A stretch of DNA of 64,000 bases, from assembly GCA_011525915.1 (NCBI GenBank), contig WYBM01000059.1, forward strand, positions 45,359 to 109,358, given 5' to 3'. Every line of letters starts with the position of its first letter. Position 1 is the stretch's first letter. Under the pieces are notes generated by a model. The model worked only from the letters and a program-made list of their open reading frames with translations. It was not told the DNA's origin and did not search any database. The stretch is from Ardenticatenaceae bacterium (GTDB taxonomy: Bacteria > Chloroflexota > Anaerolineae > Promineifilales > Promineifilaceae). Both the position numbers and the translations under genes were made by a program. Shown piece after piece: positions 23,291 to 33,519 of the stretch.

Positions 23291-25662
23291 TGGGCAACTA
23301 TATGGGTAAATCCATGAAACGGGTGGAAGACCCCCGTTTTATTCAAGGTCGGGGTCGCTATGTTGCCAATCTAACCATGCCCGGCATGGTCCATGTCGCC
23401 GTTAAGCGCAGCCCTCATGCCCACGCCCAAATCAACAGCATTGATACCGCCGCCGCTGCCGCGCTGCCGGGCGTGTTGGCCGTGTACACCGGTCAGCATT
23501 TGTTGGATGGTGGCGCAGGCTCATTACCCTGCGGCTTCACCCCACCCGGCACAAAAACGCCGCCGCATCATCCCCTGGCCGTAGATAAGGTGCGGCATGT
23601 GGGTGATGGTGTGGCTGTTGTGGTCGCCGAAGATGCATACATTGCGCACGATGCCCTCGACTTAATTGAAGTAAACTACACCCCCTTGTCTGCGGTGGTA
23701 GATGCCAAAGCCACCATGGCTGAAGGAGCGCCACTTGTGCACGATGATGTCCCCCAAAACCTCAGTTTCCACTGGCCCTTGGGTGACAAAGACGCGGCCA
23801 ACCAGGCTGTTGCCGATGCTGATCACGTGGTTGAGATGGAACTGCTCAACCAGCGGCTTATCCCTAACGCTATGGAGCCACGGGCCTGCGCCGCCCAATG
23901 GGATGCTTTCATGGAAACGATGACCGTGTGGACCACCAGCCAGAATCCACATACCATTCGTTTGCTGCTGGGTGCATTTACCCTGGGCATCCCGGAACAT
24001 AAACTGCGTGTCATCTCCCCGGATGTGGGCGGCGGCTTTGGCAGCAAAATTTTCCATTACCCGGAAGAGGTGATTGTGCCTTGGGTAGCGCGGGCAGTAA
24101 ACCGGCCGGCCAAATGGGTAGCCACGCGCAGCGAATCATTCATGACAGATGCCCACGGCCGTGATCATGTGACCCATGCCAAACTCGCCCTCAAAAAAGA
24201 CGGTACCATTACCGGCCTCTATGTCACCACCTGGGCCAATATGGGTGCGTACCTCTCCACTTTTGCGCCCCTTATCCCCACGGCGTTGTACATCACCCTG
24301 CTTTCTGGCCTCTACAAGATTCCCGCCATTTATGGCGAAACCTACGGCACCATGACCAACACCGTGCCCGTAGATGCCTACCGTGGTGCCGGCCGCCCAG
24401 AAGCCAGCTATGTGCTGGAACGCCTGTTAGACATTGCCGCGCAGGAGATGAAGATGGACCCGGTAGCCCTGCGCCGCAAAAACCTCATCCCTGCCGACGA
24501 ATTTCCCTATCAGACGCCGGTGGCCTTGCAGTATGACAGCGGCAACTATCCTGCCCTCTTTGATAAGATCGAACACCTGGCGGACTATAACGGGCTGCGG
24601 CAGGAACAGGAAAAGGCACGCAAAGACGGCCGTCTTGTGGGTGTTGGCTTTAGCAGCTGCATTGAAGCCAGCGGTCCGGCGCCCTCGGCCGTGGCGGTGG
24701 GCTTGGGTGCGGCCATCGGCCTGTATGAAAGCGGCGTTATTCGGGTACATCCCACCGGTAAAGTCACCGTTCTCACCGGCTCTCATTCTCACGGCCAGGG
24801 GCACGAAACCACCTTTGCCCAAATTGTAGCTGATGAACTGGGCGTGCCCATGGAGGATGTGGAAATCATTCACGGTGACACCGAACGCACACCCTACGGC
24901 GTAGGTACCTATGGCAGCCGCAGCGCCGCCATTGGGGGCAGCGCCCTGGTAAAAAGCGCCGAGAAAATTCGTTATAAATTAAAGGTTCTGGCCGCCCACC
25001 TTTTGGAAGCCGCACCTGATGACATGGTTTATGACCAGGTCAGCGGCAAGGTGCATGTCAAAGGCGCCCCCGACCGGGCTAAGGCATTCGGCGAACTGGC
25101 TTTTGCCCTGACCACGGCCGATAACCTGCCCCCCGGTATGGAAGCCGGCCTGGAAGAAACCTCCTTCTACGATCCCGCCAACTTTACCTTCCCCAACAGT
25201 GCCCACATTGCCCAGGTGGAGATTGACCGCGATACTGGTGAAGTCACCATTCAAAAGTACATGGCTGTTGATGATGTAGGTAAGGTGATCAACCCCTTGA
25301 TTGTCGAGGGCCAGATTGTTGGGGGCATTGCTCAGGGTGTAGGCCAGGCATTGTGGGAGTATGGAGTCTATGATGAGAATGGCCAGCTTCTGACCGGAAC
25401 GATGATGGACTATGCCATGCCCCGTGCGGATGGCTTTCCTACGATTAAGGTTGACCGCAATGAGACCCCTTCGCCGCACAACCCGTTGGGTGTTAAGGGT
25501 GCGGGTGAAATGGGGACCATTGCCGGGACTACCACCATTGTCAGCGCTGTTATGGATGCCCTGGCGCCTTTGGGCATTAAACACATAGACATGCCACTAA
25601 CGGCCGAAAGAATTTATGGTGCTATGGCCACCGCTGTGGCGAGCAACGGAGGAGGTGACTGA
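23290..25662 (+). CDS. coxL: Form II CoxL-type molybdenum hydroxylase large subunit
   Basis: The 790-residue catalytic subunit binds Mo-molybdopterin cytosine dinucleotide. GGGFGSK (about residues 250-256) and GVKGAGEMGT near the C-terminus, with the catalytic Glu, are visible. The active-site loop reads AYRGAGR, the form II signature; proven CO dehydrogenases of form I have AYXCSFR. The cysteine that carries copper in form I is therefore missing. CO oxidation cannot be assumed, and related purine, nicotinate or aldehyde-type substrates are possible. It overlaps coxS and coxM by single bases, giving one translational unit. Confidence 0.93.
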   Translation: MGNYMGKSMKRVEDPRFIQGRGRYVANLTMPGMVHVAVKRSPHAHAQINSIDTAAAAALPGVLAVYTGQHLLDGGAGSLPCGFTPPGTKTPPHHPLAVDKVRHVGDGVAVVVAEDAYIAHDALDLIEVNYTPLSAVVDAKATMAEGAPLVHDDVPQNLSFHWPLGDKDAANQAVADADHVVEMELLNQRLIPNAMEPRACAAQWDAFMETMTVWTTSQNPHTIRLLLGAFTLGIPEHKLRVISPDVGGGFGSKIFHYPEEVIVPWVARAVNRPAKWVATRSESFMTDAHGRDHVTHAKLALKKDGTITGLYVTTWANMGAYLSTFAPLIPTALYITLLSGLYKIPAIYGETYGTMTNTVPVDAYRGAGRPEASYVLERLLDIAAQEMKMDPVALRRKNLIPADEFPYQTPVALQYDSGNYPALFDKIEHLADYNGLRQEQEKARKDGRLVGVGFSSCIEASGPAPSAVAVGLGAAIGLYESGVIRVHPTGKVTVLTGSHSHGQGHETTFAQIVADELGVPMEDVEIIHGDTERTPYGVGTYGSRSAAIGGSALVKSAEKIRYKLKVLAAHLLEAAPDDMVYDQVSGKVHVKGAPDRAKAFGELAFALTTADNLPPGMEAGLEETSFYDPANFTFPNSAHIAQVEIDRDTGEVTIQKYMAVDDVGKVINPLIVEGQIVGGIAQGVGQALWEYGVYDENGQLLTGTMMDYAMPRADGFPTIKVDRNETPSPHNPLGVKGAGEMGTIAGTTTIVSAVMDALAPLGIKHIDMPLTAERIYGAMATAVASNGGGD

Positions 25663-26600
25663 TGTATCCCCCAAAATTTGAGTATTACCGGGCCAGTTCG
25701 GTAGATGAAGCCGTGACCCTGATGGGCCAGCACGGCGGTAAATTTATTGCCGGCGGCCACAGCCTGCTGCCAGTGATGAAGATGCGTCTGGCTGACCCAG
25801 GGGTGTTGATTGACATTGGCCGGATTGATGGTCTGCGTGGGATTACAAAAGAGGACGGCCGTTTTAAAATTGGTGCCCTCACCACCCATGCCACCGTAGC
25901 CGCCGCCGATGACCGCCAGTTCCCGCAGGCGCTGAAACACGCCGCGAGTATGATTGGTGACCCACAGGTGCGTAATCGGGGTACGGTGGGCGGCAACGTG
26001 GCCCATGCCGACCCGTCGTCAGACCTGCCCACCGTATTTTTGGCGCTGGGCGCCACCTTTCATACCGCCGGCGCCAACGGTCCCCGAACCGTTCACGCCG
26101 CTAATTTTTTCACCGGCCTGTTTGAGACGGCGCTGGGTGAGCATGAGGTGTTAACGGCCGTGGAGGTACCCGCCGAGGCGGTGGAAACCGGTTCCGCCTA
26201 TGCCAAGCTCTTTAACCCAGCTTCCCGTTACGCCATGGTTGGGGCCTGCGCCAGTGTCACCGTCAATGTCATGGGCGAATGCACGGTCTGCAGCGTGGCC
26301 GTGGGCGGCCTGACGTCCAAAGCCACAGCGGCACCTTCGGTGGGTGCTGCGCTGGTGGGCAAACGGCTGACAGAAAAGAACATCACGGCCGCTGCCCAAG
26401 CCATCCTTAATGATCTGGGTGACGACGTCATGGGTGATATTCACGCCAGCGCCGCCTACCGCCGCCAGATGGCCCCGGTGTTTGTGGGCCGGGCCCTGAC
26501 CCTGGCCAGCCACCGGGCCGGGTGGGTGGCCCGCCTGGAGAAGAATGTCAAGGATGTGGCCGCTGATGTGCTGGAGGAGATTGAACGGCGATTGAAGTAG
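25662..26600 (+). CDS. coxM: CO dehydrogenase/xanthine-oxidase family FAD subunit
   Basis: The 312-residue protein binds FAD. The FAD motifs are FIAGGHSLLPVMKMRLADP near the N-terminus and RNRGTVGGNVAHADPSSDLP in the middle; a CO_deh_flav_C-type domain closes the chain. It passes electrons from coxS to quinone or another acceptor. ATG 25662 overlaps the coxL stop, preceded by ggaggt. The order G-S-L-M differs from the M-S-L order of many form I operons. Confidence 0.94.
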   Translation: MYPPKFEYYRASSVDEAVTLMGQHGGKFIAGGHSLLPVMKMRLADPGVLIDIGRIDGLRGITKEDGRFKIGALTTHATVAAADDRQFPQALKHAASMIGDPQVRNRGTVGGNVAHADPSSDLPTVFLALGATFHTAGANGPRTVHAANFFTGLFETALGEHEVLTAVEVPAEAVETGSAYAKLFNPASRYAMVGACASVTVNVMGECTVCSVAVGGLTSKATAAPSVGAALVGKRLTEKNITAAAQAILNDLGDDVMGDIHASAAYRRQMAPVFVGRALTLASHRAGWVARLEKNVKDVAADVLEEIERRLK

Positions 26601-26603
26601 CGA

Positions 26604-26666
26604 ACAGTATTCAGTAAGCTGTATTCAGTAAACCAGTGAATGGGCCGGGGAAACCCGGCTCATTTT
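26604..26666 (+). terminator. cagt-type repeat and terminator-like hairpin behind coxM
   Basis: The stretch 26604-26638 holds the imperfect repeat attcagtaa-gctgt-attcagtaa, a member of the intergenic cagt-type family. A hairpin follows with arms gggccggg (26642-26649) and cccggctc (26654-26661), one G-U pair, and TTTT at 26663-26666. The rest of the gap to 26873 holds no gene. Confidence 0.55.
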
Positions 26667-26873
26667 AGGTCTGTTCGGTTTGCCGGTCATGCACGAAGAT
26701 ATCCAAGTTGTCATTGTTATCGCCGCTTATCCCCTGGCTGGCATGAGAGCCAAAAGGTCGATTTGGAACCAATCAGGCAGTGATGGTAAAATGATATATG
26801 GCTGCAATTTGCCAACCAGTCTGAGTAATTGGTGTTTTTTAAACTTATGCCAAAAGGGGAGGATGTTAAAAAC

Positions 26874-28832
26874 ATGCCCAGCCACAAAATAATACTGTTT
26901 ATCACCTGTCTGTTTCTGTTGGTGTTCGTAGGGTGTACCCAGGCCACACCAACGCCGGCCGCCACCAACGTGCCGCCATCAGCCACGGCCACGGCCGTGG
27001 CCAGCCAGACACCCACCTTCACACCGTCACCTGAACCCACACCCACGTTGACCCCCACACCCACGGCCCTAACCGCGGCCGATATTTTTGATTTGGTCTC
27101 CCCGGCCGTAGCCTTTGTAGACACTCCGGCCGGTTCCGGCAGTGGTGTCCTTATAGCAGATGGATATGTGCTGACAAACGCCCACGTCGTCTGGCCGTTT
27201 CTCACCGTGCGCCTGGTTTTTGCCGATGGCACTGAATTTACAGAAGCGCCCGTATTTAACGTAGACTTGCTGGCAGATCTGGCCATTTTAGGCCCGATAG
27301 AGACAGACATCATGCCGGTGTCTCTGGTTGACGGTGAAGACCGGGTGATCGGCAGTGACGTCTACCTGGTTGGTTACCCGGGCGAGGTAGACCAATTCCC
27401 ACAGCCCACCATCACCCGCGGCCTGATCTCTCGCCTGCGCGAATGGGAAAGTGTAGGCATTACCTACTTTCAATCAGATGCGGCCATTGCCGGGGGGCAA
27501 AGTGGAGGGGTGCTTATCGCCGAAAATGGGGACGTGATCGGCATTTCCGGGTTCCGTTTTACTGAGGCCGGGTTTGCCGTGGTGGCTTCTGCCGTCGATA
27601 TTTGGCCGCGGGTTCAGGCGCTGATGGCCGGGGAAGACGTGGCCAGGCTTGGTGAGTGGCGTTTACCCCGTGACGAAAGCCGGACCTCCTCTTCGGTCAT
27701 CTTGCATAACGCATGGGAAGATTCCGTTTTTATTATTCATGCCTCTGCCGGAGCCGATGTTGAGCTAAAGCTGACCGGTGACGAAGAAGAAACTTATCTT
27801 GTATTGGCAGATGTCTATGGTTACCCTCTCCTTTACAGCCAGGCTACAGATGCCCAGGTTAACTCGGCTACAACGGATTTAGATGCCCCCTATTTTGTGC
27901 GTGTTTTCCAGAATTTACCGGGGCGCCATGTGCTTAACCTGAAGAGTAATGTGCCGTTCACACGCTTCCAAGATGAGGATGATAATCGTTCCCTGGTCAT
28001 GGGCCGGGCGACAACAGGTCGTATCAGTTATCCTGGTGATCTGGACTTTTACCTGGTTCATCTGGAAGCGGGTGAGCGGGTCAACATTCAGGTAGATTCC
28101 ATTTTGGTGGACCCACAGGTCAGCATTATGCCTGAGGAGCTGCCGCTTTTAGAGTATGCGATCACCGATGACGACAGCGGCGGCGGCATCTTTGGCTTTA
28201 ATGCCGAGCTGACGTATGAGACGCCGCAGACGGGGTTCTACATCGTTTTGGTTGAAAGCGCGTATGGCCAGGAAACAGGCGGGTATATCCTTACAATGGA
28301 TGTGCCCTACCCGGGTGCGCCTACCCCTATTGCCCCCACGGCCACGCCACGGCCCATTGAGAGTGACGTAGGCGGTATGAGGCTGTATACAAACTCGGCG
28401 TATGGGTTCTCTTTTGAGTATCCGGCAGAGTGGACGGCCGTGCACGCTGGCTTTTCTTTGTATGATAAACTGTGCCAGAGAGCCACCGCATGTTTTGAAG
28501 GCAGTGACAGTGAGTTGGTAGTCATTTTAATTGAAGACCTGAAGGCACACGATTTAGATGATATTACGGCTGATGAGTATCTTGACATAACCCTGGAGAA
28601 CATCGTCAATCAGGATTTTGACGTTTTGCGGCGTGAAACCATTGAAACACAAGATGGGCTGAAGCCCGTATTTATAGTTCTTGAGCTTAACGATGGGGCT
28701 GTTAAAATGGCGCGCATGGTTTATCTGTTTAATAGGGTCGCTTACAATATAACCTATCTTACTTTTGGGGATTATTTTAAAGACCTGGAACCCATGATTG
28801 AGCATTCATTTAAGTCGTTTTCACTGGAGTAA
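26874..28832 (+). CDS. Lipoprotein trypsin-like serine protease with PPC and PsbP-like domains
   Basis: The 652-residue protein has a lipoprotein-like signal (LFITCLFLLVFVGC), though Phe at -3 of the Cys is unusual. A Thr/Pro-rich stalk of about 45 residues follows. The trypsin-like domain (about 70-250) has the triad in TNAHVV, LLADLAIL and GGQSGG. No PDZ domain is seen. At about 375-470 a pre-peptidase C-terminal-type domain is suggested by GDLDFYLVHLEAGERVNIQV and TGFYIVLVESAYGQETGGY. The last part (YTNSAYGFSFEYPAEW) resembles PsbP/MOG1-like domains. ATG 26874 has ggggagg upstream. It is probably a surface quality-control or signalling protease. Confidence 0.82.
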   Translation: MPSHKIILFITCLFLLVFVGCTQATPTPAATNVPPSATATAVASQTPTFTPSPEPTPTLTPTPTALTAADIFDLVSPAVAFVDTPAGSGSGVLIADGYVLTNAHVVWPFLTVRLVFADGTEFTEAPVFNVDLLADLAILGPIETDIMPVSLVDGEDRVIGSDVYLVGYPGEVDQFPQPTITRGLISRLREWESVGITYFQSDAAIAGGQSGGVLIAENGDVIGISGFRFTEAGFAVVASAVDIWPRVQALMAGEDVARLGEWRLPRDESRTSSSVILHNAWEDSVFIIHASAGADVELKLTGDEEETYLVLADVYGYPLLYSQATDAQVNSATTDLDAPYFVRVFQNLPGRHVLNLKSNVPFTRFQDEDDNRSLVMGRATTGRISYPGDLDFYLVHLEAGERVNIQVDSILVDPQVSIMPEELPLLEYAITDDDSGGGIFGFNAELTYETPQTGFYIVLVESAYGQETGGYILTMDVPYPGAPTPIAPTATPRPIESDVGGMRLYTNSAYGFSFEYPAEWTAVHAGFSLYDKLCQRATACFEGSDSELVVILIEDLKAHDLDDITADEYLDITLENIVNQDFDVLRRETIETQDGLKPVFIVLELNDGAVKMARMVYLFNRVAYNITYLTFGDYFKDLEPMIEHSFKSFSLE

Positions 28833-28862
28833 GTGTGATTGAACTGGGGGTGAGTGATTACT

Positions 28863-28900
28863 ACCAGTTATCAGAAGTCAGTAACCAGTTTTCAGTGGAC
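28863..28900. repeat. cagt-type intergenic repeat copy
   Basis: accagttatcagaagtcag is followed by taaccagttttcagtgg, two imperfect copies of one unit, between the convergent protease and membrane-protein genes. It belongs to the same family as 35777-35897 and 53956-54035. Confidence 0.6.
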
Positions 28901-28927
28901 ATCATCCTGATCGCCGGTAGACATTGC

Positions 28928-31174
28928 TTATTTCCCCTGGTCTGTCACGGCAAAAATGACAGCATGCGCATCTCGATAAACTTCTTGTAAGCCAGGGTCA
29001 GCGGCCGCCTGCTGTAGGAACGCTTCATGTTCCAGGTCTGAGAACACATACGCGGCATGAAAACGATCTTGAATGGCCGCGCTGGGCCGCAGCACGTCAC
29101 CCCGTGTGATCTGCACCCATTCGGCATACAGTGCCTGATCGTATAGTGACATATAAGTAGGGTCCAGGCCTACCGTATAGGCATTATCGCTGTCGTAGAA
29201 GAAGAGGCGGGTGAAATCATCCCAGTCTGTTTGAAAGACCATGCTGCCTGGCTCACTATATGCATCCAGCCACAAAGCGGCGGCAGCATAATGGTTGGCT
29301 GGCATAGATTCGTTCATGACGGTTCTGGCCGCCTTTAGGGTCAAAGTGATGGGGAGCAGCAGAAGCAAGAAAAAACCGAGGGGTGCCCAACGCTGATGGG
29401 CCGACCATTTTTGTGGCCACCTGGTCCATAAGGATGACAAACTTAAGGCAGCAAATATCAGGACAAAGGGGGGGAAGTACTCGATAAAGCGCCGGGCGCG
29501 GAAAAGCATAAGGCCACATACGGCCGTCATGAAAAACAGCGTTAGCTCGTGGGCATCCATCCGTTTGTTGCGCCAGTTAAGCAACAGCAGCGTCAGGACA
29601 AATAAGCCTAAAGCCATGCCCGAATTTTGCACCAATGCCCAGGTATCATAGGGGTACCATTCAATGCCTATGGGTGTGGCTGCCGCATCCCACAGCTTGA
29701 GCAGTAGGTGCTGGCCGACAAAGACGATGTTACGCGGGAAGTAAGGATTGATCATTAACCCTAACAGAATGCCGGCAGCCGGATAGACCACAGCGGGCCA
29801 GACCAGGCGACGTCTGACTAAAGCAACGGCGATGAAGTAAACCCCACTTAGCACAAATAATAAGGGAAAGGCGTTATATAACCAGACGTAAACAAACCCT
29901 AACGGCAGCAGCAAGCGATACCGTCCATGGAATAGCCAGTGTAACCCTACCACCAACACCAGCAGCGAAGCGGCCTGGGCCCGAGGCAGGCTCAGACGAT
30001 ATAAAAATGCTTCCGACAGCGCCAGTAGGGCCAACACCCACAATGTTGCCCAGCGTACGCCTTGCCCACGCAGCAGCCACCAGATGGCCACAAAGGCCAG
30101 GGCCGATAAAGTAATGGTGGCAGCCTTAACCTGCTGCGTTAGTGCCAAACCCCCATCTAACGCTGGATCCGTTTTTGCGAACAGCGCCAGGTAAAGATGG
30201 TACAGTAAATGATGGTCGTAGAAACTGGCTTCATTCAAAATGGTCAGGGGTAATTGGGGTGGTGTTGGTTTTAACCCTTGCTGGCGCACCAGCAACCCCA
30301 TTTTGGCATGATAATAGCCGTCGTTGCCGGCCAACCCGGGAGTGCTGTACTGAATAAAACCCAGTATGGCGGCAAACAAAAGGAAGAGGCCAATGGTCAT
30401 GGCGATGGTTTGCACCCATTGGTGTACCTGTTCCGCTGGCCAACCATTGACCTGTTTGGCCTGTTTAACCACCAGCCATAGGATGATGCTTACGATGATA
30501 AGTTCGCCGCCATCTTCAACGACGATGAGCAGTTCATGCAGAAACGGCCGTGATGCCATCTCTGGCCGCATATCAACCACAACCCCGAAAAACACCAGAC
30601 CCAGAAGGGCCAGTATCAGTGGCTGAGAAAAGCGCCTGATGCTGTGATCACTGAGTTGATAAGCCAGAACGAGTGTGGTCAGAAAAAAGAGACCTGTGAA
30701 AAAGAAGACGCCAAGTTCGCCAATGTCTTGTGGGCGTAAAGAAAGGAAGGCCGGTAAACCAAACACCTCGGCCAGCCACACCCCACCCCTTTCATGAATG
30801 CGAAAGGCATCATCCAACAAAAAATAGGCAAACAAAGCCAGCCAATGGATGTAGAGGGGCGCACGCTGACGCCGGATGAGTGTGGCCAACAGCCATATCA
30901 CACTACCAAACTTCAGGTATTGGAACCATTCTCCGTAACCCCCGTCTACGTCCAGGTAAAAACTGCCATCAGATAGGAACGGGCTGAAGACCAATAGCAA
31001 GTGCAGCAAAAGAAAAAGCGCATCCCCTATGAAGAGGGCGGTAAGAAGCCCAATGGACCGGGAAACAGCCCAAAGGTGACGGGGAAGAGAGGCCGAACGA
31101 GCTGGCCAAAGGATCGACGGCCTCTCTTGGTGAAAAGAGAACAGCTTTCTGATGTTTAACCAATTCCTTATCAA
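28928..31174 (-). CDS. Large polytopic membrane protein: acidic/His membrane domain joined to a GT-C-like glycosyltransferase
   Basis: This 748-residue protein has about 15 or more membrane segments in two halves. Residues about 35-250 contain conserved-looking charged residues inside or next to helices (LLDDAFRIHERGG, QDIGELG, EDGGEL), as in small membrane families with metal- or haem-like ligands. Residues about 260-740 look like a GT-C glycosyltransferase: a first loop with GNDGYYHAKM, many helices, and a soluble C-terminal domain. GT-C enzymes use polyprenyl-linked sugars outside the membrane. The only start that fits is TTG 31174, overlapping the stop of the FecR gene (TTGA). It is the last gene of the ECF sigma operon. 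Confidence 0.62.
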   Translation of the reverse strand: MIRNWLNIRKLFSFHQERPSILWPARSASLPRHLWAVSRSIGLLTALFIGDALFLLLHLLLVFSPFLSDGSFYLDVDGGYGEWFQYLKFGSVIWLLATLIRRQRAPLYIHWLALFAYFLLDDAFRIHERGGVWLAEVFGLPAFLSLRPQDIGELGVFFFTGLFFLTTLVLAYQLSDHSIRRFSQPLILALLGLVFFGVVVDMRPEMASRPFLHELLIVVEDGGELIIVSIILWLVVKQAKQVNGWPAEQVHQWVQTIAMTIGLFLLFAAILGFIQYSTPGLAGNDGYYHAKMGLLVRQQGLKPTPPQLPLTILNEASFYDHHLLYHLYLALFAKTDPALDGGLALTQQVKAATITLSALAFVAIWWLLRGQGVRWATLWVLALLALSEAFLYRLSLPRAQAASLLVLVVGLHWLFHGRYRLLLPLGFVYVWLYNAFPLLFVLSGVYFIAVALVRRRLVWPAVVYPAAGILLGLMINPYFPRNIVFVGQHLLLKLWDAAATPIGIEWYPYDTWALVQNSGMALGLFVLTLLLLNWRNKRMDAHELTLFFMTAVCGLMLFRARRFIEYFPPFVLIFAALSLSSLWTRWPQKWSAHQRWAPLGFFLLLLLPITLTLKAARTVMNESMPANHYAAAALWLDAYSEPGSMVFQTDWDDFTRLFFYDSDNAYTVGLDPTYMSLYDQALYAEWVQITRGDVLRPSAAIQDRFHAAYVFSDLEHEAFLQQAAADPGLQEVYRDAHAVIFAVTDQGK

Positions 31175-33501
31175 CCATTATGATTGCCGTTGCCTCTGGG
31201 TGGGGCTGGCGCTGGCGGCACAATAATGATAATGGGTTGATAGATGACAATGATAGTGCCAACGATGATGATTGTGCCATCAAAGTGTATACAGATGGGG
31301 AAGGTAATGATACTGTCCGTTTTGATGTCACCTTCAATTTTAATCTCATCGTCCAGGGTGATGGCCGGCCAGTGCTTAAGGGTTAGTTGGTTGGGCTGTA
31401 CACCTAACACGGCCGTGCTGATGAAGAAGCAGCCCAAGCCAAAGTGCGGGTGCAACGGCCGTATGCTTAATACCTGCCATGTGCCATCTGGTAACAGTTC
31501 AATCTCTACGATGACCAGGTCTCCCACCACAATGTCGCCGAGAATGACCGTAGCATCTGTGACAAAAAGTTGTAGCCCGTTCACTATCCACGGGTCTATG
31601 CTGTTGACAACCCCTACCAGGACAATGGTGTTGGTTTCATCATGATCGATCTTTTCTATGGCTGCCGCAACCCATGTGCCATCTTCTAGAATGAAGCCGC
31701 TGACCCGTACCAGGTCTCCAACCGTTATGCCCGGCTCAATCACCGTCCAGTCACGTGTTTCAAAGGCTATCCCGGCCACCTGCCAGGGGGCTATGCTTTG
31801 AACGTGGCCGGTAAACGTAAATGCCGGCAATTCGTCATCATCCTCTACCTGTTCAATGTGCTGTGCCAGCCATGTGCCGTCATCTAAAATCCAACCGTCA
31901 ACGGCCACCACATCGCCGATGTGAATGTCGTCATCAATGTCGGTCTCCGCATCCACCGTGATCACGATGCCAGAAATGGTCCAGGTGTCTGTGTTCATGG
32001 CCTGAACGATGCCGTTAAAGCTAAAGGGCAGCCCTGGCACGGTATCATCCTCTACCCGTTCAATCTCTTCAGCCAACAATGAACCGCCCGGCAGGATCAC
32101 TCCCTCTACACGTACCCTGTCACCGACAGTAATATCATCCTCAATCTCTGTGTCTTCGTCTATGAGAAGTATCTGCCCGGCTACCGTCCAGGTAGCCACA
32201 TCTATCGTTTCCACTTCGCCGGTTAAGGTAAAGTGGTTAGCCAGCGCCGGGCGCAGTAAGATGATCCGGTCGGCAACACGGCCGTCATTGGACGACAAAT
32301 GGCCTTCTACAAAAACCATGTCGCCAATTTGTGGATGACCGATGATGATAGTCTGATCATGGGTTTGGAAGGGCTGCCCGGCAATGATCCAGACGGTTCC
32401 GATTTGGTTGACTTCCCCTTCACCGGTGATGCGGAAAACAGGAGACTCTGGGGCGCGCCCGGCGACAACAGTGGTAAGCTGCCCGGCGATGACGGAGACC
32501 GTCTGACTGAGACCCGTGACGTCCACTTTCCCTTCCGTGACCGCAAAGCGGGCCAACAGATCCGGCGTCACCAGGACGTGGAATTTTGTGCCCCGGGCGA
32601 TGCCGGAACCAGCCGGCGTTTTTACTTCGTAGCGAGAGCCACCATCATTGCGAAATTGGACATTGTGGTGACTCTCACCCGTGTGCTGGGTCAGTATTAC
32701 GGTGCGGAAACCCGCTTCAGGGCGTTGGGCGTCTAGTTCATCAATAGAAACCTCGGTATGGGCGCTAAGAGATGCCTGGCTGCCGTCAAAGAAGGTGATA
32801 GTAGCCTGTGACAAGGGGCCGGTACGCACGTGCTGGCCGGCCGTAATCGTACGGATGCCCCCCACGGCCGTCCACGTGCCATCTTCGCCTTGAATTTCGG
32901 TCACTCCCTCTACCGCGGCCACGGCCGCTGTTTGTGGCGTAAGGTTTAGAGGGGTGGAGACAGACGGTAAAAAGGTTGTATGTGGGGCATTGGCAGCCGT
33001 TGCGTTTGTCACGGTCGTGTCTGTTTCATTACCGGCCTCTTCTAATGTTATGGAGGGCGCGTTTGATTCGGCCGTTGTTGTCTCATGGCCATCTACCACC
33101 GGCGTTATGGTTTCGGGGCTGTTGAAATGTCGCCAGCGGCTCATGCCCAGCCAGGCTGCGCCGAGCAGCGTTATAACAAACAGAGAGGCCAACCCTATGG
33201 CCAATTCCCGGCGGGTCAACAGCCTGTCTACCAACGTTTGTAATTGTGCCAGGAATGGGATGCTGTGGGCCGGAAGAGGGGTGGTATGGTCCAGGCGCGC
33301 GGCCGCCGCCTTCAATACGTCAGCCCGTTGGGCGGTAATGCTTTTTTCGTCTGCATCGTCCATAGACATGGTGTGGATGGCCGCGATAAGCTGGAGGGCT
33401 TTTGTTTCTTGTTCGGGTAATCCTGCCAGGCAGACCTCCAGGGGGTCTCCAGCTTCTAGCTGCTCAATGCGTTGTTGTAATACCTGTGCTAAATCGCTCA
33501 T
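31171..33501 (-). CDS. Membrane-bound FecR-domain protein with five DUF5666-like repeats (putative anti-sigma factor)
   Basis: The 776-residue protein has a helical cytoplasmic part (about 1-98), one membrane helix (about 99-118) and an extracellular part. A FecR-type domain (about 195-340) has VEGVTEIQGEDGTW, HVRTGPLSQATITFFDGSQ and SGIARGTKFHVLV. After it come five tandem beta-rich repeats of about 60 residues (about 355-680), each with a 'TW-x-V/I-x-G' strand, a 'VGDxVxVEG' strand and a 'GTWLAxxIE' strand, as in DUF5666. The tail is Ile/Pro-rich. It follows the ECF sigma gene by 18 bases and is the likely regulator of that sigma factor. The signal sensed outside the cell is unknown. Confidence 0.75.
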   Translation of the reverse strand: MSDLAQVLQQRIEQLEAGDPLEVCLAGLPEQETKALQLIAAIHTMSMDDADEKSITAQRADVLKAAAARLDHTTPLPAHSIPFLAQLQTLVDRLLTRRELAIGLASLFVITLLGAAWLGMSRWRHFNSPETITPVVDGHETTTAESNAPSITLEEAGNETDTTVTNATAANAPHTTFLPSVSTPLNLTPQTAAVAAVEGVTEIQGEDGTWTAVGGIRTITAGQHVRTGPLSQATITFFDGSQASLSAHTEVSIDELDAQRPEAGFRTVILTQHTGESHHNVQFRNDGGSRYEVKTPAGSGIARGTKFHVLVTPDLLARFAVTEGKVDVTGLSQTVSVIAGQLTTVVAGRAPESPVFRITGEGEVNQIGTVWIIAGQPFQTHDQTIIIGHPQIGDMVFVEGHLSSNDGRVADRIILLRPALANHFTLTGEVETIDVATWTVAGQILLIDEDTEIEDDITVGDRVRVEGVILPGGSLLAEEIERVEDDTVPGLPFSFNGIVQAMNTDTWTISGIVITVDAETDIDDDIHIGDVVAVDGWILDDGTWLAQHIEQVEDDDELPAFTFTGHVQSIAPWQVAGIAFETRDWTVIEPGITVGDLVRVSGFILEDGTWVAAAIEKIDHDETNTIVLVGVVNSIDPWIVNGLQLFVTDATVILGDIVVGDLVIVEIELLPDGTWQVLSIRPLHPHFGLGCFFISTAVLGVQPNQLTLKHWPAITLDDEIKIEGDIKTDSIITFPICIHFDGTIIIVGTIIVIYQPIIIIVPPAPAPPRGNGNHNG

Positions 33502-33519
33502 GTTGACTATACCTTTTGG

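Noticed and set aside
24979..25584. Minus-strand frame of 201 codons inside coxL
   Set aside because: coxL is intact here with its catalytic Glu motif; the opposite frame is a shadow.
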